The position numbers were made by a program, and so were the translations under genes. From NCBI GenBank assembly GCA_029961685.1, contig JARWKL010000012.1, forward strand, positions 16,477,227-16,541,226: a DNA stretch of 64,000 bases, written 5' to 3'. The DNA comes from Aristolochia californica. Its lineage: Eukaryota; Streptophyta; Magnoliopsida; Piperales; Aristolochiaceae. How positions within the stretch are numbered: position 1 is the first letter of the stretch; every line of letters starts with the position of its first letter. This document shows, piece after piece, positions 1 to 11,900 of this stretch. The notes beneath the pieces were generated by a model. It had not been told where the DNA came from and made no database searches. It saw nothing but the letters and a program-made list of their open reading frames with translations.

Positions 1-1162
1 AGCCACTATTTTGGATCAACTCATTTGGACCCCCTGCCCGAAGGGCTCCTTCTCGGTCACTTCAGCATACAATACTTTGGCGACACTACTCCTTGCTCTA
101 GCCACCTAGCTGCGTTGGCTTGGTTCCTCTATGTGCTTCCTCACGCTAATTTCTTCGTTTGGTGCACTTGCCAAAACAAAATCTGCACGTTTGACAACTT
201 ACTCAAGCACGAGGCTTCAATCCCTGATCCCACCTGCCCCTTGTGTTGCACCTCTTCAGAATCAGTCAATTACGGGCTCCTCCACTGCCATTTTGCCCAA
301 GAAATTTGGGCCAATCTTCTGAATCGGATTGACATCCAATACTGCATCACTTGCGACCTGTCGTCTATGATTCACTCTCTCATTGGCTCTCGGTTTCCAA
401 AGCTAGGCAGAATGCTCGTCTCCAACTGTGTGGGTCATATCCCTTGGGATCTCTGGAAGGAGAGAAACAAAAGGAACTTTGCACACAATGCCTCCATTTC
501 TACTATGCTTGCTGAATCTATTGCTAGCCAGGTCTCTATTTGGCTCCTTTTGAAGAAGGAATTCCCCCATTTACGCAACTTTCATCTTTGTAGAAACTGG
601 CACCTGGTTGCACCAAGTCAGGCCCCACCCACCCTCCCACTATGGAAGCTTGGAATCTCCCACCACCTTGTTGCTTCAAGTTGAATTTTGATGGTAGTGG
701 CCTTGGCTGTTCAGGTCCTACGGGCTTTGGTGGTGTCATCCATTCGGGCAATGGTAACCTTCTGCTTTCGTTCATTGACCCCCTTGGCATATCGTATTCT
801 ACCTTGGTTGAGCTTGCTGGCCTTTATCACGTCCTTACCATCTTTTGAGACCAGTTCTCGGGTCCCCTTATCATTGAGGGTGACTCCTAGGTGGTTATTG
901 ACTGGTGCGCCAATTCCAAAACTCCACTGTGGAGACATTGTGTTGTCTTCTTAGATATATGTACCATTACCTCCACCCTCAATTGTACTTGGGCACATGT
1001 GCCCAAATCAGCCAACGACCTTGCTGATTCTCAAGCTAGACGGGGCACATCCCTTCAATCCTTTGACGTGATGGGAACCCTCCCTCCCCCCCCTCCTTCC
1101 AGGTTGTATCTTCCTTCTTGTTATTTGTTTTAATAAATTCACTCTTTTCAAAAAAAAAAAAA
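1..1162 (+). mobile_element. LINE (L1-type) 3' portion, zf-RVT and RNase H domains, poly(A) tail
   Basis: The 3' end of a non-LTR retrotransposon whose 5' part lies left of the window. Bases 25-684 encode a reverse-transcriptase zinc-binding (zf-RVT) region with the spaced pattern CPLC, ES and HC. Bases 642-1133, in shifted frames, encode an RNase H-like domain (LNFDGSGLG near 675-705, then EGDS-like and HVPKSANDLAD near 1000-1030). The element ends in a 13-base A run at 1150-1162, the expected LINE 3' terminus. Several frameshifts and stops show it is dead. It lies in an intron of the UPF3 gene, same orientation. Domain assignment is from motif recognition. Confidence 0.85.
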
Positions 1163-1221
1163 TGAGCCATGACTCTATAATTAGCGTATGCACTAGAACA
1201 AGTTACCACATTCTGTTTCTT

Positions 1222-1472
1222 GCATCATTAACTGGTGTGCAAACTCCATCAAACCACTGTGGCGTCATTGGAACATGTACTTAGAAATTTGTAATTTAAT
1301 TTACCTTTTGAATTGTACTTCGAAGCACATTCCTCGTTCTGCCAAGCATTTGGCAGACATTCAGGCTAGGGTAGGCATTTCACTTGTGTAGGAAGACCAT
1401 CTCTCATAGGTTTGATTTGTACTTCTCTCTTCTTTTTAATAGTCTATACACACCTTTTCAAAAAAAAAAAAA
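1222..1472 (+). mobile_element. Second, 5'-truncated LINE tail
   Basis: This stretch resembles bases 890-1160 of the preceding LINE: the TGGTGTGCAAACTCC and CCACTGTGG region, the HIPRSAKHLADIQAR-like coding, then a 13-base A run at 1460-1472. It is a separate, shorter copy of the same LINE family, probably truncated at its 5' end on integration. Its poly(A) abuts the broken RNase H end of the copia remnant, so it probably inserted into that element. Bases 1163-1221 between the two tails are unassigned. Confidence 0.7.
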
Positions 1473-4400
1473 CATATTGTTTCTTGCTCTTCCAACTATT
1501 AGATTGCCTCTAGAAGCACACAAAAACCCATAGTAGATTTCTTGTCAAGTTTAGATCCAAAAACGTTTCTGTCTTCAAGTTGCTATGCTGTTTAAAATAT
1601 AACCCTTTTTCTGGATAACGTGTCAAATATTTTAAGATTCTTTATGTAGCTTCAAGGTGAGTTTTGCGAGGGGCACTCCATGAATTAACTAACCAACACT
1701 TATAGCAAAGGATATGTAAAGTTTATTCACAATAGCATATATGAGTTTGCCAACCAACCAACAGTATGCTCTGTTCATTATGGAACTCAATTCCAACATC
1801 CATGGGAGTCTCAACTGATTTGGCCACCAACAACCCATACTCTTGTAGCATATCTGTGACATATTTTCTTTGGGTCAAGACAAGACCTGCCCTACTTTTA
1901 ACTTCCTCAATGTCCAAAAAATACTTTAATTATCCAAGGTCTTTAGTTTGAAAGTGTTTTGCCAAATGGGCTTTTACTTCCTCAATCCCTTTCATATTAC
2001 TACCGGATAAGATGATGTCATCCACATACACCAACAATACCACGATATTAGATGATCTTCTCATAACAAAGAGGGAATGATCGCAGTGACTTCTGGAAAA
2101 CCCGACAGACTTATCAATCTGGCTAAAATTTTCAAACCTGGTTCGAGGGATCTGTTTGTGATCATACATAGCTTTCTCGAGCTTGCATATTTTCCAAATC
2201 ACCCCCTGAGCAACAAACCCAAGTGGTTGCTCCATATACACTTGCTCCTTCAGATCACCATATAAAACACATTCTTAATATCAAGCCGACATTATGGCCA
2301 TTGTTGATTTACTGCTACTGACATTAAAATCTTGACAGAAGACAAATGGGCAACTGGAGAAAATGCCTCAAATACGTCTACACAACTGCCACACACCTCT
2401 GTCTAGTAGTGCTGCCATTTCAACTTACATTGCTTGCTTCTATTGTGCAGATGAAAGAACATCCTGCACAAAAGAAGGAATAGTGCAAGAAGAGAGAGAC
2501 AAGGCAAATTGCTTATAGTGATCAGACAACGAATCAAAGGAAACAATGTTTAAAATAGGATAATAGGTCCCTTTGCGAGCACCTTTCTGGAGGGCAATAA
2601 GGTGGTGTAGATCACTTACCTTTAGATCCACAGACGAGGGCAAGTTATGATTAGGTGTGAGAGAGAGAACAACAACTTGATCTTGAGGCACTTGTCGTCT
2701 ATGATATACTTGTAGTGGATTCTCAACAGTAGCACCAGATAAAAAACTGGGAACCTTCTTCATAGGATTTGGAACATAAGGACGTGTCTATGGTGGATGA
2801 AACAATGAACGAAGTATCCAAAAAAAAATATCACATTAGCAGATACAAATGTCTTCTTAGCGGAAGGGCAGAAGTATTTGTATCCTTTTTGTGTACGAGA
2901 ATTCCTAGAAAAATACGTTTAACTGCACGAGGAGAAAGTTTATCTCTGGAAGGGCCAAACACATGTGCAAACTAGACACACCCAAACGCATGAGGAGATA
3001 GAGGGAATAAAGTAACAAAAGACATCTGTACCTGTATAGGAACCTGCCTCCCAAGGATAGAAGAGGCACCCTGTTGATAAGAAAACACGCGGTGAAAACC
3101 GTATCACCCCAATAAAATTTGGGAACAATCATATGCAATAACATAATACGAGTCACTTCTAATAAATGACAATGTTTGCCTTTAGCCACACTGTTTTGCT
3201 GTGGGGTAGAAACAAAGGCAAATTGATGTATGATCCCACGTTCTTGAAAAAACAAATCAAACTTTTGGTTCATGAATTGTGAGCCATTATTGGTGGGAAG
3301 AAACAAATAGACGTATCAAACTGATTTTTGATTTCATTATAAAATGTTTGAAATACATGAAACACCTCAGATTTCTCCTGTAGGAGACACACCCAAATAC
3401 ATCTCTATTGAAATCATCAATAAATGAAACAAAATACTTGTAACTAAACATACTAGTCACAGGACAAGGAACCCCAATCATCAAAATGAACAATGTCAAA
3501 CAACCAATTACTTTTGGAATGATTTAATGGAAATGGTGTCTGGTGATGCTTGCCTAGTTGGCATGAATCACACTGAATAGAAAGACTGAAAGGAAATCTA
3601 GGAAAAAAATTGAACCAATTTGTTGGAGAAGGGTGACCTGACCATAGGTGCCACTATTGAGGTGAACTTGTTTAGTCTATAGCATGTAGTGATCACTCGG
3701 GTGAGTGGCTCTCTAGATAATATAATGCGCCTCTCTCATGCGCGGAATCAATCATTTTCCTTGTTGTAAGATCCTGAAAATGTGAAGGGTAAAATGTCAC
3801 TGAATAGTTCATAGATTCAGTGAGTTGACCAATAGATAACAAATGCAGGGGAAACTTAGGAGCAAATAATACAAACTGCAGAGACATGGAAGAGGAAGGA
3901 ACTAAGGTGCTGACTCCTTGAACTAATGAAACAGACCATCGGCTAAGGTGACCTGTTTAACATCAGATGACTCTTTCAAGTTGGAAAACAAGGATGCATA
4001 CCTAACATGTGTGTAGTGGTATCTGAGTCAAGAACCCAAGTGGAGGATGACCACACATGAAGAGCTGATGTACCTCTACTTGCAAGATTGACTATGGGAA
4101 TGGAAGTTTGAGTTATAGATGTTGAGGAAGAGGCAGTTTACAATTGAGCCGTACGTTGTTGTTGCTGTAGGAGTTGGTGCATTTCTTTAGATGACCCTAG
4201 TATATGGCTTGCCACCTCAGTAGGAGTGTTACTGGTCTCATGAAAGCTTGAGTTTGCCCATGCTAGCTTACCAAACTTGATCCACCACTTGTTTGAGAAG
4301 TGGTTGGATTTGCCACAATGATTACATTTCCTCTCAAATTTACCATAACCTCAACTTGGATCTAGTCTAGATCCATCTCTACCTTTGCCTCTACTGATAC

Positions 4401-5583
4401 TTCATGACCTTTAGAGCACTCTATGAAACTAGAAATATTAAGTGCAGAAGCATCCACCACCTTAACTCCTTTACCACCTCTGGGTACAACAGTAGTTTCA
4501 GCTTGCATGATTCGGTTGAATGAAATAGACGAGGTAGGTATATCTTTTGAAGCAAGTAATTGTGTTTTTTCTCCATCAAATTCAGAACCCAGGCGTCAAA
4601 ATTTAGCAACCAACAACTGGCTCTGCTGTTTTCTTAATTCCTGCTCATTTGTAAATGCACATTTATCTTCTGCCACATGCCTAGAAATTCACTTTAATAC
4701 ATTGTAATAGGTCTGTTACCTCTCTTGAGACTGAAAAAGGTTGTACTCGAGACAAATTGCTCTCTTGTGCATTTATGGATTCTAGGGAGACACATATCTT
4801 TTGCTGTCTCACAATTCATAATTTGATTCCTTAACTTAGAATCATCACGGTTGATCATCCAGGTCATAACCTGACAATCTTTTGTCTTCCGGTCATCATT
4901 CATAGGCGCATGGGGATCTTCTATGATATATTTTGAGTTTTGCTTGGTCTGTAAATACATCCGTACTGATTTAGACCAGCTAAGGTTGTTCTGCCTATTC
5001 AACTTCTCTGAAGTTATCACAATGGAATCTTTTCCATTAGAATTCCCTACCTTTCTTGAGGGGTGTATATCTCACTGGAATCAGTCATGAGAATCACAAA
5101 TCAATCACAATTCAGCTAATAAAGACTCCGGTTAATAGGCTAGGTGCACAAAATAGGTGGGCCCCATTTCACAAAAAAATAGGGTTTCTATGCAATGCTC
5201 GCACAAACCTAGGTTGACCCAATTTCACCAAAATAGAGGGACTTCACATTCGTGAATAACACAAAACTAGCAATCCAGGGCTGATGTCACCTTTCTAGAG
5301 GGTGATGCAGTAAAAAAACCCAGTATTGGGTTGCACACCAAGCAAGGAGGGAGAAACTCTCACCAATGAGTCTTTCCAAGGCTCTAGATCATAATTAAAC
5401 TGCACTCAGGATAGTATAAATCAACTACCCTTAAGTTATGGTAGAAAAAAAAAGTGGAAAAACTGGTTTTTTTACCAATCACCAGGGCATTAATTCCAAG
5501 TGCCTCTTCCTTTTGATGTCGCAGTCCTTGATAGAACATAAGAAATAGAGGCTGTCAAACCAGGATAATCTGCTCTAATACCA
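1473..5583 (-). mobile_element. Ty1/copia internal region, degenerate (copia-1)
   Basis: On the minus strand the order is gag, protease, integrase, RT, RNase H, as in Ty1/copia. Bases 4694-5020 encode gag (LSWSKSVRMYLQTK). A TWVLDS protease motif lies near 4030. The GAG-pre-integrase segment is at 3693-3887. The integrase core is at 2905-3499 (SFIDDFNR, STPQQNSVAKG, where the catalytic Glu position is altered). RT is at 1723-2241 with an intact LVYVDDIILSG. An RNase H scrap lies near 1480-1560. Many stops and frameshifts separate these pieces. The 3' end is lost at 1473, where the LINE tail begins. It sits antisense in a UPF3 intron. Confidence 0.88.
5572..5583 (-). other. Primer-binding site of copia-1 (tRNA-iMet type)
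   Basis: The minus strand reads TGGTATTAGAGC, one mismatch from the copia primer-binding sequence TGGTATCAGAGC, which is complementary to the 3' end of initiator Met-tRNA. It directly abuts the proposed 5' LTR, as expected. Confidence 0.75.
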
Positions 5584-5851
5584 TGAGAAAAAGTAAAAAA
5601 TCAAGAAGAGAGAAATTGAGAGAGAAGAAGGGAGAATGAAGAGACTGCTGAAAGGAGTCTCCTTGGGGATTGTGCACGACCTCCCCATCTTTTGTTAAGT
5701 GAAATTTATGCTAATTACACAAATACCCCTGCTCACTTAAATATACCAAATCCTTTATATATACTAATGTACATGTTCAAACTATATGAACATGAATCTG
5801 GAGACACATCTAAACATGCTGAATGAAATAATGCAAACTCTAGCTACTACA
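5584..5851 (-). repeat. 5' LTR of copia-1 (solo partner lost)
   Basis: A 268-bp segment bounded by TG and CA in the plus orientation (tgagaaaaag ... ctactaca), starting next to the primer-binding site. It contains a GA-rich block and AT-rich sequence typical of plant copia LTRs. No 3' LTR is in the window, so the outer boundary at 5851 is inferred from the terminal dinucleotide only. It ends 71 bp before a UPF3 exon. Confidence 0.55.
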
Positions 5852-5922
5852 GCATATGAAAAAGACGAAAATACCCTTCACTATTTTTAACAGTATGCTT
5901 ATTCTATTTTGTCAACTTTCAG

Positions 5923-8900
5923 GTGCTCAGTTTAAAACTATTGTGGAGTATGCACCATCACAACGTGTTCCAAAGCCTTGGTCAAAAAAGGATGGGCGTG
6001 AGGGAACCATCTTTAAAGGTATTTTCTTTTTTTGTAATTGTCTGCAAGTTGAATTCTCAATGGTTCATTACGGATTATGCTGACTCATATATGTCAGCTG
6101 TTCTGTTTTAATGACAAACAGTTCTTTGATGAATAATTAGATCCTGAATACTTGGAGTTTCTTGAGCTTCTTGCTAAACCTGCTGAAAATCTTCCTAGCG
6201 CGGAGATACAACTGGAAAGGAAAGAAGCAGAACGAGCTGGTTAGTTTTTCGTGCATGATACATACGCTAGCACATATTTTTTCAGCAAATTCAAAGAATA
6301 TTCTTGTTTGTGAGATAAAGAGACACATTTGTGTATTGTGTGATGGAAACTTCCTCATTTGGTTTGTCCAGGCCAACCAAAGGAATCTCCTGTTGTTACA
6401 CCTCTGATGGTTTTTGTCCGACAGAAAAGAGCGGCTAAGAGTGGGTCCCAGGTATAGCATAAGGATTAATTTCTCCATTTGTGTAAAAGTTGATGGCATC
6501 TTTTGTCATTGCTTGAAGTCTGTAATGACATATTTAATGACAGGCTTCATGTTCTATTGGGTGTTGTTGATCATGCTTTCTATTTTTCATTACTAATATT
6601 TAAAATAATTTCACAAAAATTTTAGATGCCATGGATACTGATAAGCAGGCCCTGAAAATTCATATCATGGTCTTTGACAGAGATCAAGTAACGGAAAGCT
6701 TAGCAGAAGAGCCAGTGGATCCTCACCTGGCAGTTCTAGTACAGCTTCTGGTAAACGAGGTTCAGAGAAACGGAGGATTTCCACCTCAATGGTATTATAA
6801 GTTCTACACTACACTTCTTTGTTTTTTGCCTGGTGTTTACCAAAATATAGATTGTCCAGAGTTGTTTAACGTTTATCTATTCAGCTGATTGCTTCCCAGG
6901 ATTTTTTCAGCATCAACTTACATGATGTACAAAACTTTTAAGTGGATTGGTTAGAACTTTATTGTTTGATGGGTAGAATTCCTTAAGAAAGTTGAAGCAG
7001 TACTATGTGAGTATGAAGCCCCATTGCTGATGGGCAGCAGGCTGATTAGAGTGCCCCTACTCTAGGCATGTTTAACCTCAAGGGATCTTATGCAGTAAGC
7101 TAGCTTTATAGTCTTGGAGTGTGATTTTGAGGTTAGGCTGTGAATTTATTGGTTACTTGAATTGCGAACATGAATAGTTCCTATTGCACCTAAGGTAGGG
7201 GACTTCTCATTCATATATAACATCTGTATCTCAAATAATGATATTTTTAATGAGAAGGAAAGGAGACTAGGCTCAAGTCCAGCCATTTGTTGTTGCAGAC
7301 AACTTTTTCTCCTTAAAAAGGTTATATTATTTATAGGAAGGCTATTTACTTTGTAATATTTATAGTAATCTCCATTATCTTTATTTTATCATTAAATTAA
7401 TATAAATAAGTAAAAAATCATAAAAGAACATCAACATAGGTGGAATATTAAACAAATGTAAGTTTGAAATTATTCAATTCAAGTTTAATGGCTAATTTAA
7501 AAATTGGCTGCACCTAAGTTTAGATGGACTTTTTTTTTTTTTGAAAAGGGTAATGATTTTATTCCAGCAGACAAGACACACAAGTCAAGGGAGCACTCCC
7601 TTTACAATAAGAGATCGGAGGGAGGCTCCTGGCTTAGCAAGCAAAGTTAGCAAAGGAATTTGTTGATCTAGGAACGTGAGACCAGTAACACAAAATTAAA
7701 GATACAATATCAATAATCTCATAACAAACATCCCAATGGCGCCAAGGGGGATCACAAGAGGAGGAGCACCTACTAATTAGTACTTCAATGTCTCCTCCTA
7801 TAATGAGTAGGGGACCGTTGAGGTGGCCATAATAGATAATGAGCCCTTGGAGCAGGGCATAAAGCTCAACATATGTAGAATCAGAAATTCCAATGGGCCT
7901 GGATATGTAATAAGAGGAGTGCCATCAAAATCCTGAAAAACTCCACCAAAGCCAGCTTTACCAAGATTACCAAGACCACTACCATCAAAGTTGAGCTTAA
8001 GGGTGCTCGGATGAGGTTGCTGCCATTCTTTCAGAGTAGGAAGCTCGGAAGGGATGGACATGTGAGCCGTAATGCACCAGTTGGTACGGAGAGGAATATC
8101 CAATAGGCACTCAAACTCCTTTCTCATATGAAGCTAGGAAGGCACTTGTCAATAATGTGACTAGTGGTCTACTCTTCACTTCCAAATCTACAGTTGAATC
8201 ATTGATTTTTCTTTCTTTCCAAAGGTACCAAGGGATATGCGCAAGACACGCTTAGAGAGCATTTGTCCCAACTAAGGGATATTAGTCCCTTACAACATTT
8301 GGTAAGTGCCAATGAAGTCCTTTAGAAGGCAAAGCTACAAGCCAATGTGATCAAGAAGAGTGGACCATACCCGCCAATCGAATGGGCAATGAAGGAGAAG
8401 GTGAATGACTCTTTTCTCCTCACATTGCAAAGAGGGCATAGGATGCATGGATTGTGTTTGCCTCGCCTCCGAAGATTGTCAGTTGTAAGGATCTTGTTGA
8501 GGTAGGCGCTCCAAAGAAAGAACTTTATTTTGCAGGAGGCAAAAGGGCGTGAAAGCAATAGCAACCTCATGCTCCAAAAGGTTAGCAGTCCATCCATTGA
8601 TGTGTCTATATGCCGAGGAGACCTTAGCATTGTCTTCAACCATCCAAATCATTTTGTCTTGCACATACCTTTGGATCCTAACAACACCAATTTCGCTAGT
8701 TGGATGGCAAACATCAAGTGCTTCTCCATTCTTTTGGCCATGCAAGAAATGAAGATTCCAAGTATTGGCATCATGCAACAGCAACAGTAATCTCGCGATG
8801 CGATGAGTAGTGATTTGCAATAGGGAACTATAGGAATCTTTTATTGGTCCCATCCCACTCTACCAGTCATTCCGGAATTTTATCCTTGATCCATTTCCAA

Positions 8901-11900
8901 CATAACAGCGAATCGCTACCCCAAATATTAGGAGAAGAAGAAAGAAAGACCTCCAAAGCAGAGACAAACTGCTTCGCCCTCCCACTAATAGTCCACCATG
9001 CATCCTTCTAGTGAAGTTTAGCAACAACCATAAGTATCCACATGCTTGTTGGGAAGGAGTTGAATTTCCAGAGCCATTTGAGTAAGAGATCCCCGTTCAT
9101 ATCTCTAGTGAGGCGGATACCCAACCTGCCAAGAGGTTTAGGCCAACAAACTTCATTCTAGCTCACAAGGTGGTACTTAAACTCATTTCCAGTACCCTAC
9201 CAGAGGGAGCATTTTTTAATGACTTCAATGTGGTGGTAGATGGAAGCAGGACACGGCATGAATGATAAGTAGTAGTTCAGAACTCCAACAATGCAAGAGT
9301 TGAGGAGTATAAGCTGACCTGCTTTAGAGAGCATCTTCCCCTCCAAGTGGTTAGGCGCCATTCAAACTTTTCAATCATTAGGGTCCATAAATTCTTGTGA
9401 GGCTGACAGTCAAATAAAGGGAGGCCGAGGTAGATAATGGGAGGGAGACCTAGGAGCCTTCTAAGTAGTCCATCATACAACGAAGTTAATCAGAGTCAAT
9501 ATGATACCTCAACAGTGTGGTCTTGTGCCAGTTGATCTTTCACCCAGATGATAGCCCAAGGAGAGTTTTCATCTTCTTAATTTGCTCAAAAGTGCCTTCC
9601 CCATGATGGATAGTATCAACAGTGAATTGTAAAAGAGGAATATCAAATAGATGGACTTGTGTCCATTCTCCTTTATGCCTTTTAATTATAGTTTTATAAA
9701 AAGAATTTGTAGTTCCTATGGTTCGTTTGGAGCGTCCAATCAACTCAGGTAACATTTGGACTGCAGTTTTTTCATCCCAAAATAGATTCATTAACCTGAT
9801 AATCGAACAATAAGACTTATGCGATCCTTGAATCCTTTTTTTCTCCATGGGATCTGGACTCTTGGTCCATTAGGTTGAAAATTTTCTGTAAGGGGTGATG
9901 GTGTTTGTCCAGTTAGCAAGTTGCTCAGAAGTTTAAATAGTCTTATAGATTGAGACTATTCAAGCATTCTTTGAATTATCTCCTTCTCTTTCTCTTTCTC
10001 TGTGTCTTTATTGATCTTTGTTTTGAATAGTAAAAGGGCATTTCAGTAAAGAGGCAAGAGGATACAAAAGGAAACACAGCACCATAAACAAGGGCAGTGA
10101 TCAAGAGAAGAAATGCACCCAAAGAAACAAAAAACTCTAATAAAACTAGATTGAAACTAACAAAATGAAGCAGGACAAAATCAATTTGTCTGATCACTAA
10201 ATCTTTCAAATTTACGCATGTCTCAGTAAACTGTCCCCGTGAGAGTTGGCAGACCATGGTACAACATGACATTGAGCTGCTGGACTTTGTCTACAACTTC
10301 AATAAGGTGAAGGGGCATCCAAGGGGATCTTTTCCCAGATTTAAACCAGCTGATCATGGTAGTAGAGCCCCCCTCGAAGATTAACAGTGTGAAAGCTGTT
10401 TGCAACAATTCAGACCCCTTGTAGAAGGGCATGAGATTCTGCAATAAGAGAATCACCCAAAATGGCCTGTGTAGGAGTGAAAAATAAAAAATAGTTACTT
10501 GATGGTCATGGATAATGCCACTGAAATCAGCTGGTTCGGGTTTGTTGTAGGTACTTGCATCGAAATTCAGGTTGAGAATGCCTATTTGGGGGAGGGGTCC
10601 TTTCTGTCATGTGGGTCCAGTGAGACTTTCTAAGAAAGGCAATATGAGACCAATGAACCTTCGTAAAGAAACAATAAATTTAGAAAATTCCTTCTTTATG
10701 TGCAACTAGGAGTATACATGCATGATCTTTTTCTTCTTGTTTTTTTTGTTTTTTTTGTTTTTGTTTTTGGAAGAGGCAAATTTTATTCAAAGCTAAAACT
10801 AGAGAACAAAATTACAAATTACAAGCTGGAGGGGGATCCTTATATAACGAGGATTGAAGGGAAACCCCTTGCTTAGCCAGTGAGTCAGCCAAATGATTGG
10901 CTATCTCAGAACATGATTCTAGGAACAAACAAACGAACAAAAAATTGTCAAGAATTTCATGGAAAGTTTGCCAATGACACTAAGAGAGGGTCTAGAGCTT
11001 TAGAGAACCATCTGATCTCCACGTTAGAGTCATCTTCAATCCAAAGCTGTCCACCCAAGTCTTTAAAGATGTGAAGATCTGTCAAAGAGCTTGGAGCTTA
11101 GCTGTGGTAGAATCATAAATACCAGGAGGGCCAGAAAAGGAGGCAAGAGTGAATCTCTCATGCGAATTGAAAACACCACCAGACCTTATTGACCTTCTGC
11201 TACCTAGGGCTCAACCATCAGGTGCTCTTTATTTCCATTGAACACACTAACCATGGGCAATTGCTCAAAATGGATTTGATAGATCATAATGGGTGGAAAA
11301 CGTTTAGGGGAGAGAGACCTGTGTTACTTAGACTTTGTCAAGGGCAGCAATTTGGGACAGAATGGATTCTTTTTGGGTAGTGCAGTAGCATGGAGATCCT
11401 TTGACCATAGCTTGAGCTTTGGTTGAGGGCTTGAGCTTTGCTTGATCTCCAACCCTGAACGCCAAAAACATTTAGGTCAACCCACCAACCATCAACAAGC
11501 TTATTGAAGTCCTTTTCTAAGAGCCACACATTTTCAAACCTGCAAGCCTACATGCATGATCTTGTCAACCACCTGGCTGCCCACTCAGATTTACCTTGTA
11601 AGAGGCCAGAAGGTGCATTGGGTAATGAGGTGGCATGTGTATTCAGGAAACAGATGCTCATATTGAATAACTGGACAATGAAGTGCCAGACCTAGATGAA
11701 AATTCACAACTGAGAGTAAGATGATCTACTGATTCCTCAAAATCACCACATAATCTACAAATATTATTAACCACTGCATTTCCTTGTCTTAGATAGATTT
11801 TCATAGGTGAGAATGCCAAATCACACCAGCAAATGGGGAGAGCTTTGGGGAGCCCATTTGCTACCAAACAGTGGCTGCAGCAGCATTGGCTACAGGGGCC

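Noticed and set aside
6631..6888. 85-codon plus-strand frame over a UPF3 exon
   Set aside because: Shadow frame. The UPF3 protein is read in another phase from 6681, which matches the family and the splice phases on both sides.
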